Assembly (NCBI GenBank): GCA_964036665.1
Contig: OZ038527.1
Coordinates: 186,001-250,000 of the forward strand
DNA length: 64,000 nucleotides
DNA from: Gordius sp. MW1
Taxonomy: Eukaryota > Nematomorpha > Gordioida > Gordea > Gordiidae
Direction of reading: 5' to 3'
In this document: piece by piece, positions 54,813-64,000 of the stretch
Numbering within the stretch: position 1 is the stretch's first letter
Layout of the letters: the number at the start of each line of letters is the position of its first letter
Made by a program: the position numbers and the translations under genes
The notes under the pieces: model-generated
What the model saw: the letters and a program-made list of their open reading frames with translations, nothing else
Database searches by the model: none
Told to the model about the DNA's origin: nothing

Positions 54813-56243
54813 ACTTTTAAGTTCTCGGGGAAATGAGAAGGACTGGGGGCTGACGGGGAAATTGTTATGTCCTCTAAAATTTAACGAGAGGCGTGCTGTG
54901 GGCTGATGGGGGGTTTTTTCCTTTATTATACTTTCACCTTTTATCACTTTTTCATATATCTTAAACTACTTTGTTCAATCAAATTTATTCATTATATGAT
55001 CACTCTAGGTTTCACTCCAAATAATTATAATACAATCCCTGTATATATCTTAAAGTACGCGGAATTAATTGGTAACGCGGGGATATAATTTCTAGCGATT
55101 AAAAAGGGGAGAAAACTGGTTTCAGGTGGGAAACTTTCTAGTTCTGTATCGTTTGGGGGGGGGGGGAAACTTTATGGAGACACGTTCGAAAACCAACGTT
55201 TTGGGGAGTATCTATTTTCATGGGGCTTTTATAGGTTTGATTTTTCTGGCTTTTGTTTTTATCCTTGAAACTTCTTTACTTTTTCAACCATTTTTCCGTG
55301 CCAACTTTTGATAAATGGCCCTTCACTTCCCAGGATCTTGGAATCTTCGGCTGACAGTTTTAGGTCTCCGCAACGTTTCTTGGGCCAATTCGTTATTTAC
55401 TACCCGGTGGTGTTGTATCCTTGCTTTTACCTGCTACTTCTTTCGGGCCGAGTCGTGATTTATAGGCTTGTTTTGCTGTATCCTTGCTCTATTTCTCTAT
55501 CAACCCAATCTTCAATAACCTTCCTCCGTCCTTAACTCTCTATCAACCCAATCTTCAATAACCTTCCTCCGTCCTTAACCCGCTTTTCGAAGCCAATTAA
55601 CGATTTGTTTCCTTGTTCTCGTGCGCATCGTCATGCAGACATGACAATGACTATGGACAAGCCTAAATACCCTAGATTGCTTTTTAACCAAATTTATTTA
55701 TAAATATTTTACAAGGCTAGTATGTTATTGTTATTAATGGTTTGGGAATATAGAAAAAGTTTCATATAATTCTTTACTATTAGCTAAGAGATAATTAGAT
55801 TATTTGTTAGCAATCATAATAAAAAACTGTAGAGTAAAAGGAAGAATAAACAGACTAGTTAATTTGTGTGAATCTAATGTGTCTTATAAAGCAATGTATA
55901 AAAGTCCATTTATGTTTTTGTTAGATTTTTCCATATACAAAAGGAAAGACTTGCTCTTTTTAAAATTTAAAACAAATCATGTTTTGATGCCAATGGATTG
56001 TGTAAATAAATTTGATTAATTTTGTGCGGCTAGAGGTTAGAATCAAAAGTATAGATTTAGCTAGGCTAAGTCAATATTTTTATGAATAAACCTATTTGCG
56101 GATAACAATTAACCAAGTCACTTATTTACATTATATTTTTTCAAAACAATATCACTTTAGATGTTTGATTTATATTTGGTAAAAAATAATGTTCAAAAAT
56201 ATCAGTCATGGATATGACCCAAATAGTTCAATAATTTATTTGA
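54813..56243. other. Unidentified stretch with a 43-bp tandem duplication
   Basis: A less AT-rich block at 54820-55640 contains ctctatcaacccaatcttca followed by ataaccttcctccgtcctta, repeated twice with 43-bp spacing (55495-55580). Frames at 55126-55311 and 55308-55535 show no known domain. The rest is AT-rich with nothing recognised. Confidence 0.4.
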
Positions 56244-56251
56244 CCCACAAG

Positions 56252-57142
56252 TAGAGACCTGAAAAATTGATTTTCAAAAGGTTCGAGCCCGGAATTTAAA
56301 ATGGAAAAAAATCCGGCCCTGCCCGGGCCCGAATGATAGCATTTTTAAATACAAGGCCCGGCCCGGGCCCGGAATTTTAATTATTGCAGAAATTAAACTC
56401 AAGTTTGTAAAAAAATTTATTAAAAAATAAAACGCATTAATAAATATAAATTGATAATAGAACTATTTTGGTTCGAAAAAACACAGGCATCAAACCGCGT
56501 TTTAATTTGTTCTCTACTCTTCATAAATCGGGCCCGCTGACGAAAAACACCTCTCACTCGAGGCAGATGGAGCCTGTGTCGAAAAAATCTTAAAACAAGG
56601 GAGCTAAGTGCTGGAAATAGACCACTGTGGTCTTTCCATCATTCCAATAATTCTATTTTTTGTTGATCTTTACCTTTATGTAGGTGTCAATTTCTTTTAC
56701 TTTATAAACTTCTTTCTGAATATTTTAAGCTATTTGCAGCAGATTTTTTTTGTTTCATACTCAATTGTTTGTATATTAAGAAAAGCGCGAAATGAATGAA
56801 TGAATGAATGAATGAATGAATGAATGAATGAATGAATGAATGAATGAATGAATGAATGAATGAATGAATGAATGAATGAATGAATGAATGAATGAATGAA
56901 TGAATGAATGAATGAATGAATGAATGAATGAATGAATGAATGAATGAAACAGATTCAATAACTTGTAATTAATTAATTTTTTGAAATTATACAGATTGCT
57001 TTAAACATAGTAAAAGACTACTTAGGCTATTACTTCTAAATTAGCCGGGCCGGGCCTATTTATGAGTTAGGCCCGGCTCAGAATTTTAGAACCTTAAAAA
57101 TTAGGGCCCGAGCTCTGGCCGGGCTGCCGGTGCAGGTCTCTA
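56252..57142. mobile_element. Non-autonomous hAT relic sharing ends with the 29180 element
   Basis: The ends tagagacctg and gcaggtctcta, with GCCCGGGCC-rich subterminal blocks on both sides, match those of 29180-31683. The inside is non-coding and contains the (AATG)n microsatellite. The flanks cccacaag and ccttaagg agree at only 4 of 8 positions, so the TSD is lost or the boundary slightly off. Confidence 0.7.
56791..56947. repeat. (AATG)n microsatellite, about 39 units
   Basis: Uninterrupted tetranucleotide repeat of about 157 bp within a hAT relic. It creates an artefactual minus-strand frame of Ser-Phe-Ile-His repeats. Confidence 0.97.
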
Positions 57143-58831
57143 CCTTAAGGCACACCATTTTGTCTATGTTAGAACTTTAATGCGCAGTGCATTTTATGTA
57201 TAAGATTTAATTAAAAAACTAATGAGTTAGATTAATTTTTTTTTTTAAAACCGATAAAAGTTTATTTCTAAATAAATATGTATGTTATATGCTAAAATAT
57301 ATTATTAATGAGCTGGCATTGGGCCATGGATTGAGATTTTACCTTAAATTAATTATCGTTTGCGCGGCATGACCGCACGCCCGCGCCTACCTGAGCCCTT
57401 CATAATGTCGCCCATTTATGGTTAGGTCATTAAAAAAGTCCAACCTTTTCAACTCGAATTAATTATATTTGTTTGTCAAGTGGTATGCAATGACGTCTTC
57501 AAATATTTATGCGATATAAGCGTCACGTTAAGGGCATATTAATTGAAACAAAGCTTGAAAATTTTTATTTTTTGCCCATTTGAAGAGCCAGAAAAAATTT
57601 ATTCATCTAACTATAATTTATAATAGTAACCACACTTATCGACAACTTGAAAAACTGATTCTCGATTTGGTAAGAATACAATTCATATATACGATCAACA
57701 AAATAATAACGTAGAACCTATAATAAATATCAAAAACAAAATAAAATTAAACGCTCAAATCTCGCCCCGACCCATCTGAAATCGAATTATGATATTTGCC
57801 CTCTCCGACCCTGTTAGTTCGCATTTCAAAATAGTGATAAATTTATTCTTAGATAGTTAAGTTTACTTTGCTTTATAATCCTTTAAATATCAAATCGGAT
57901 TGAATATTTTTAAGACATTATTGTGTAGGCTAAAATTATAGGGATGCTCTTGGTGACATGACGGTACCTGAGAATTGGAGTGCTCTATCTGCAATTTTCG
58001 AAAATTTTAAAGTAAAAGTGCTATTCGGTAGATTTTTATATATTCTATCATAACCTTTTTGAAAAATGCGGAAATTTTTTTTTGGCTTCGCTATTAAGGC
58101 TCTTATTTCGCTTAAATCGCGAATGTCAATATTTTTTAGAATTGGTTTGCGCCATCTGCAATTATCCAATCGCAAGCGCTCATTTAATCACGTGAATAAA
58201 TCGTCTGCTTTTAAATTTTGATTCGAATTTAATCTCTACAATTACTTTTCACATTGTGGTATGTCAAACATTGATAAAATAAGAACTATTTCGGAGGAAG
58301 ATAAGTAAAATTATTAAAAAAATATAACCATAACCTTTACAATGGGTTTAAAGGTCTAAATTAAGAAATTGATAATGATCGTTGCACGACAAAACAATGA
58401 ATGAAACTATGGCTCGAAAAGAAAATATTTAAGGAAAAAATGAAGAGTGTGGCAACATTAAAGGAAAGTTTATAAAAAAAAGAAGTGTCAGAAAGAAAAT
58501 ATAAAGGATTTTAAAAATTGCAGATTTAGATGCTCGCAAAAAAGAAATGATCAAGAACAGATGGAAATTCTTGAAAGCTTCTGGGGGATGCCTGATTCAA
58601 ATTGTCTGCCGAGTCAAAAAAGGCAATTAGTTGTCCGGAATACAAATACATTCCAATATTATTTTGAACTAAAAATGTCAGAATAAGAGTTTGCAAATCT
58701 TATTTTTAACAAACCCTGTATATAAATATAAGAAACAAAAAATCTCGTATTTTTTTAAACATAATTACCAAAATACTGGAATATGTTTGTAACCGAAAAG
58801 AAGAAAAAAATTTAAGAAATTTCTAACTTTC
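57143..58831. other. Spacer with dispersed repeat copy B and a decayed ORF fragment
   Basis: 57950-58285 is the reverse-complement relative of 27700-28010. At about 58520-58680 a frame reads NCRFRCSQKRNDQEQMEILE, FWGMPDSN and YYFELKM, resembling a Cys-rich segment common in invertebrate repeat-borne ORFs; too short to classify. Otherwise nothing is seen. Confidence 0.45.
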
Positions 58832-61800
58832 AATGATCGAAATAACGACGGTCCTAAGTCCGTGTGAAAAAAGTGGAGGGTTGGCGTCAGGTCGGAAGCC
58901 GGCTGTAAAAAGCAACTCCAAACAACATGGCAGCTTCAAATACGAACTTATACCAGAATGCTAGGGCGTCCTCCCCAAACGACGCGCATTGCATCATCCG
59001 CCCGTGCAATGTGAAAAGTATACAAGGATTACCGCCTCACTCACAACGAAGGCGGTTAAGGAATCTAGTTGTCGAACGGACAAGAGTGGCCAGCTGGAAT
59101 GTGGGCACGCTGACGGGGAAGAGCATCGAGGTTGCGCAGATGCTAAAAAGGCGAAGGATACACATAGCGTGTCTACAAGAAACGCGGTGGCATGAAACAA
59201 AAGCCAGGAAGCTAGGAGATGGTTACAAGCTATACTACTCGGGTTCCCCATCACGGAAGAACGGGGTCGGTATAGTGCTTAGCGATTCCTTTAAGGACAA
59301 GGTAGTCGAAGTCAAACGATGCTCGGATAGATTGATGTGCATAAAGCTGGCGGATCAAGGCGGCCTTGTCAATGTTATTTGTGCGTATTCGCCCCAGGTT
59401 GGATGTTTCGAAAATGAGAAGGACAAATTCTATGAAAAGCTCGAAAAAGAAATACGCTACGTGAAGCCTGGCGAGAATCTCATCATCGGAGCAGACTTTA
59501 ATGGGCACGTTGGGAAAGAAACGGGCGTGTACGAACGAAATCACGGCGGGCATGGCTATGGGTTGAAGAATAAAGAGGGAGAGAAGTTACTACAGATGGC
59601 GCAAGCTTACTATATGGCCATTGTGAATACCTTCTTTCAGAAGCGTACCGAACATTTAGCGACGTACAGCAGTGGGGATCACCTTACACAGGTCGACTAC
59701 ATCCTAGTGAAGCGCAAAAATTGTGGCAAGTTAAAGATTGCAAGGTTATACCGGGGGAAGAAATCGCCAAGCAACATAGGCCAGTTGTCCTGGATATAGC
59801 AAGAAAGATTTTTCCCGAAAGGGGAAAAGTCTACACACCAAGGACAAAGTACGAAAAGCTTAAGGATGATCGCGCAAATGAAATGTTTCACGCTCGAGCA
59901 ACTCCGCTCTTGAAGGTTGCAGGCTTGGGGGGCGACATTAACAAAAGGTGGGACACCGTTGCAAATGTTCTAAAGGAAACGGCCTTTAAAATCTTGGGAC
60001 GAACTAAGGGCGGCATAGCTCACAAGCGTGAACTATGGTGGTGGAATGACTCGGTCAAAGAAGCTATAGAAGAAAAGAAGGCGTTGTACCTACGATGGTA
60101 CAAAACGAAGAAAGGAGAAGACTACGTGGCATATCGTGAAGCGAAACGCAAAGCTAAGAAAGCGGTTGCGATAGCGAAGAACGAGGCTTACACCGATATG
60201 GCAAACAAGCTCGATACCAAGGGCGGCGACATAGTCATGTATAAACTCGCAAAGATCAGGGAGAAAAAAAGTCGAGATGTCGGGACACTGAAAGTCATTA
60301 AAAGCGAAGAGGGACGAACGTTGTGCAAACCGAAGGAAGTCATCAAAAGATGGAAAGATTATTTCCAAAATATGATGAACAAAACAAATGATAGAAGACC
60401 GCTAGAGAGGGTGGAACCGAACTCAAACTTGGTTTTACCATTGCAGGCTTATGAAGTAGGAGCGCAACTAACGAGATGCGGAAAGGGAAAGCGCTAGGTC
60501 CCGATGATTTACCGATCGAAGCTTGGCTTGGGTGCAAAGGAGAAGGAATCGACATAATGACAGGCCTATTTAACGCTATGCTGTATGATAGTCATATCCC
60601 TGACCAATGGAGGGAAAGTACGATCATACCCATATACAAAGGCAAATGAGACGCGCAGGAATTTGGCAACTTTAGAGGTATCAAGTTGACCTGCCACTCA
60701 CTAAAACTACTAGAAAGGGTGCTAAAGAAAAAACTCAATGACGAAGTTTGTCTCTCGCCCTATCAGTTTGGATTCGTGGTCGGTAAATCAACGATGGATC
60801 CAATCTTTGCGTTGAAGCAGACGATGGAAAAATATGGCGACATAAGAAAGAACTTACACATGGTCTTCATCGATTTAGAAAAGGCCTACGATACGGTTCC
60901 GAGAGACTTAATATGGTGGTCCCTTAGAGCCAGAAATATACCCGAAGGATATGTTCGACTTATCAAGGAAATGTATAATGGCGCGGTTGCATCTGTTAGG
61001 ACTACCGTAGGAGAAACGAAACCCTTCCGAATAATGATTGGACTACATCAAGGGTCAGCGTTAAGCCCATTCTTGTTTAATCTAATTATGGATACAATAA
61101 CAAAGGACTTGCACAAGCCAGCCCCTTGGACTATGCTATATGCCGATGATATTGTCCTATGCGATGAAACAAGAGAAGGGGTTTTTCATCAGGCGAAAAA
61201 ATGGTCAGAACGTTTTTCGGATTTTGGTCTAAAGGTCAGCGAGAAGAAAACGGTTTACATGCAAATGATGGGCGGTAGTCCGCAAATGCACAAAAATGAC
61301 GGTCCAATGTACACGGAGGTTGATAAGTTCACATATCTTGGCTCGCTATTACATCAAGAGGGAGGATGTACCGCCGAAGTCCATTCTCGGATCAAGAAAG
61401 CATGGCTCAAGTGGCGCAGCATCTCCGGTGTCATGTGTGACAAAAAGATACCAATTTGGTTGAAAAGCAAGGCGTACAAAACCATCGTGCGACCGGTCTT
61501 GCTTTACGGGAGCGAAACATGGGCTGTAACCACCGCGGAGGAGAAACTCTTGCAAACCACGGAAATGAGAATGGTGCGATGGAGCTTAGGCTACACCAAG
61601 CTGGATCGCATGACGAACGAATCCTTGATGACAAAGATGGGTATACAAGCGACGAAGGACTTCTTAAGAGAAAATCGACTGCGGTGGTACGGCCATGTAT
61701 TACGAAGAGACGAGGACGATGTCACACGGCGAACGCTGGAGATGGACGTGCCTGGAAGAAGAGGAAGGGGCAGACCACGTGCCACCTGGAAACGACTGGT

Positions 61801-61932
61801 CGAAAAGGATATGGATGTCAAACAGATGGAAATTGGCATGGCATGTACGCGACTCAGATGGAAGAGGCTGCTAAAAACTTACCCCACGTCTGTGGGATTT
61901 TCAACACGATAAAGAAGAAGAATGATCGAAAT
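58832..61932 (+). mobile_element. RTE non-LTR retrotransposon copy 2, with 12-bp TSDs
   Basis: Direct repeats aatgatcgaaat at 58832-58843 and 61921-61932 bracket the element at 58844-61920 (3077 bp). It lacks the first nine bases of copy 1 and ends in taaagaagaag. Sequence is nearly identical to copy 1 throughout, so both derive from the same recent source lineage. Its ORF is broken (see next entry). Confidence 0.95.
58927..61912 (+). pseudogene. RTE endonuclease/reverse transcriptase, copy 2, two frameshifts and a stop
   Basis: Compared with copy 1, one T is missing near 59721 (within the aaaaattg stretch), one A is missing near 60473, and a GGA codon is changed to a TGA stop at about 60647. 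The blocks on either side remain highly similar, including QETRW, DLEKAYD, YADD and the RGRPRATWKRL tail. Three separate lesions mean it cannot supply protein, although a 408-codon RT-containing frame (60686-61912) remains open. Confidence 0.93.
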
Positions 61933-62151
61933 TATGCCAAGGAACACACTAATTCTATTCCCAGAGTCAAATCTCATAACAATAGAAGCAATATAATAGA
62001 TAAAAAAAATACTTTGAAGCCACATTAAATCAAAAAATACTATACGAGTTGTATACTAGTAATTGTGTTTAATATAATAATTAATAAATTGTCTAACACT
62101 AACATGAATTTAGGTTAGTATAATAATGCCTTTCAAAGGGTTAGCATTTAA
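61933..62151. other. Short spacer between RTE copies 2 and 3
   Basis: 219 bp of AT-rich host sequence. Copies 2 and 3 lie in the same orientation either side of it but are separate insertions: copy 2 has its own TSD, and copy 3 is clearly more diverged. Confidence 0.6.
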
Positions 62152-64000
62152 ACACTACCTACGACGGTCCCAAGTCCGTGTGCAAAAAGTGGAGGGTTGG
62201 CGTCAGGTCGGAAACCGGCTATAAAAATCAACTCCAAAATTTATGATAGTTTAAAACGAGATTTTACAAGAAGAGGCTAGGGCGTCCTCCACAAACGACG
62301 CGCACTGCATACCCCGCCCGTGCAATGTGAAAAATACACTAGGGTTACTGCCTAACTCACAACGAAGGCGGTTAAGGAAACTAGTTGTGGAAAGAATGCG
62401 AATTACGTGCTGGAATGTGGGAACGTTGACGGGGAAGAGCATCGAGGTCGCACAGATGCTAAAAAGAAGAAAGGTACACATCGCCTGCCTACAAGAGACG
62501 AGGTGGAACGGAACGAAAGCTCGGGAATTAGGAGAAGGATACAAGCTTTTCTACAGTGGGTCACCAAATCGTAGAAACGGAGTCGGTATCGTTCTAAACG
62601 AATCGTTCAAGGACAAGGTGGTGGAAGTCAAGCGTTGTTCCGACAGGCTAATGTGGGTGAAGATTGCGGATCAAGGTGGCCTCCTAACCGTTATGTGCGC
62701 GTATGCCCCCCAAATCGGGTGTTCGGAATCAGAGAAAGACATATTCTTCGATTCATTGGAAAAGGAAATACAAGGAATCCGACAGGAAGAAAGGCTAATT
62801 ATTGGGGCCGATTTCAACGCTCACGTAGGGAAAGATCGCCTCGGGTATGAACGCAATCATGGAGGCTATGGGCATGGTCTGAAGAACAAAGAAGGGGAAA
62901 AACTTCTCCAGGTATCCCAAGCATATGACATGGCGATCGTTAACACCTATTTTCAAAAGCGCGAAGATCATATTGTGACCTATAGAAGTGGGAAGCATTT
63001 TAGTCAAATCGACTATTTGCTTATACGGCGAAAGGACTTATGGAGCATCAAGGATTGCAAAGTAATACCGGGAGAAGAGATCGCCAGGCAACATCGTCCC
63101 CTTGTTATGGATCTTGACAGAAGAGTATTTCCCGAAAGAAGAAAGGTATATGAACCTCGAATTCGATACGAAAGGTTAAAGGATACGTCAACGAACGAAG
63201 CATACCATCAAAAAGCCTCCTCACTCTTGGGTGCAAGGAAGTTGCAAAGGGACGTAGACGACGATTGGGAGGCGCTATCTAAGGACATTAAGGAAACAGC
63301 GATTCGTGTTCTAGGACGGACCAAAGGAGGCAAAGCTATGAATAGTGAACTATGGTGGTGGGATCAATCGGTTAAAGATTTCATCGAAATAAAGAAAAAT
63401 CTATATAGACGGTGGCATAAATCAAAAAAGTCGGAGGATTATCAAGAGTACAGGGACGCAAAGAAGGCCGCAAAAAAGGCCGTTGCAAAAGCGAAGAATG
63501 CCGCGTACACCGAGATGGCAAACAAACTGGATCATAAAGGGGGCGATAGGCTTATGTACAAATTGGCCAAGATAAGGGAGAAGAAAAGTCGCGATGTCGG
63601 AGTTCTTAAAATAGTCAAAAGCGAGATGGGTCAAACCGTATTCAAGCCGAAGGAAGTGATGGAAAGGTGGAAAGGATATTTTAAGAAACTTATGAATATT
63701 GCAAATGACAAGGATTCTCTTCCCGAAATTGAGCCAAATATAAGTATGGTCGAACTCTTTCAGCAGGATGAAGTTAGGACACAAATGAAGAAGATGCAAA
63801 AAGGAAAAGCAAATGGCCCAGATGGAATACCTATGGAAGCATTGCTCGGATGTCGTGAAGAAGGAGTCACCACCATGACGAACCTCCTTAACAAGATATT
63901 GGTAGAAGAGCGAATCCCTAATCAATGGAGAGCAAGCACGATTATACCCTTATTTAAAGGCAAAGGAGACCCTCAGGACTGCGGCAATTACAGAGGTATC
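62152..64000 (+). mobile_element. RTE non-LTR retrotransposon copy 3 (diverged subfamily), cut by window edge
   Basis: Begins acactacc(t)acgacggtccc, the same start as copy 1. The leader to about 62235 is almost the same as in copies 1 and 2, whereas the coding part is visibly more diverged, so this is an older or sister subfamily. The right end lies outside the window. Confidence 0.92.
62396..64000 (+). CDS. RTE endonuclease/reverse transcriptase, copy 3, open frame running off the window
   Basis: The frame is open from about 62274 to 64000 without a stop. A TAA at about 62251 closes it upstream, and the equivalent of the copy 1 ATG is lost, so the first in-frame ATG is at 62396, just before the CWNVGTLTGK block. 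Endonuclease motifs are intact: LQETRW, GADFNAHVG, QIDYLL and QHRPL. The window ends within the RT amino-terminal block (LFKGKGDPQDCGNYRGI). Loss of about 50 amino-terminal residues precedes the catalytic domain and may be tolerated. The rest of the RT cannot be judged here. Confidence 0.85.
   Translation, partial: MRITCWNVGTLTGKSIEVAQMLKRRKVHIACLQETRWNGTKARELGEGYKLFYSGSPNRRNGVGIVLNESFKDKVVEVKRCSDRLMWVKIADQGGLLTVMCAYAPQIGCSESEKDIFFDSLEKEIQGIRQEERLIIGADFNAHVGKDRLGYERNHGGYGHGLKNKEGEKLLQVSQAYDMAIVNTYFQKREDHIVTYRSGKHFSQIDYLLIRRKDLWSIKDCKVIPGEEIARQHRPLVMDLDRRVFPERRKVYEPRIRYERLKDTSTNEAYHQKASSLLGARKLQRDVDDDWEALSKDIKETAIRVLGRTKGGKAMNSELWWWDQSVKDFIEIKKNLYRRWHKSKKSEDYQEYRDAKKAAKKAVAKAKNAAYTEMANKLDHKGGDRLMYKLAKIREKKSRDVGVLKIVKSEMGQTVFKPKEVMERWKGYFKKLMNIANDKDSLPEIEPNISMVELFQQDEVRTQMKKMQKGKANGPDGIPMEALLGCREEGVTTMTNLLNKILVEERIPNQWRASTIIPLFKGKGDPQDCGNYRGI

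Noticed and set aside
56776..56958. 60-codon Ser-Phe-Ile-His repeat ORF
   Set aside because: Translation of the (AATG)n microsatellite.
63422..63925. 167-codon minus-strand ORF
   Set aside because: Antisense shadow of RTE copy 3, whose plus-strand frame shows the expected endonuclease/RT motifs.

Overview
The window is AT-rich nuclear DNA from an invertebrate animal. Genes are split by GT-AG (occasionally GC-AG) introns, some of them only 33-46 nt long, and are embedded in many kinds of transposable element. No prokaryotic operon, rRNA, tRNA gene or CRISPR array was seen. The species cannot be fixed from sequence alone. The mix of RTE-type LINEs, hAT, MULE (FLYWCH) and P-like (THAP) elements fits several invertebrate groups, arthropods included.

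Four host genes can be read exon by exon. (1) 1-3112, minus strand: an RP2/XRP2 homologue (ARL3 GTPase-activating protein), from its MGC amino terminus to the left window edge. (2) 9617-24374, minus strand: fusilli/ESRP, an epithelial splicing regulator with three clear RRMs, in 14 exons whose phases all agree; a possible first exon lies at 32747-32817. (3) 41742-42809, plus strand: a TBC1D7-like gene with micro-introns and three apparent frameshifts. (4) 45523-49152, minus strand: a complete ten-exon mitochondrial 3-ketoacyl-CoA thiolase (ACAA2/yip2 type).

The rest is mostly mobile DNA, much of it with readable target-site duplications (TSDs). 3618-8694 is a hAT element holding two inverted, tail-to-tail transposase copies, with a full-length, intact RTE LINE (4415-7498, 17-bp TSD) inserted in the transposase coding region. 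58844-61920 is a near-identical but broken RTE copy (12-bp TSD). 62152-64000 is a diverged RTE copy whose frame is still open at the right edge. Others are hAT relics and MITEs (2723, 10034, 22251, 23427, 25751, 29180, 40735, 54642, 56252), a long-arm foldback (39836-41730), a MULE relic (49231-51587) placed 79 bp upstream of the thiolase start, a P-like THAP relic (51621-53436) and a decayed LINE in an ESRP intron (about 19030-20866). Tandem repeats lie at 34.4-35.7 kb, 38.97-39.18 kb, 39.44-39.78 kb and 56.79-56.95 kb.

The host genes are unrelated housekeeping or developmental genes and do not form a pathway. The notable biology is how transposons sit against splice sites and promoters, the very small introns, and the conserved structured leader of the RTE family. 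All identities come from reading translations and from remembered family sequences; no search was run.
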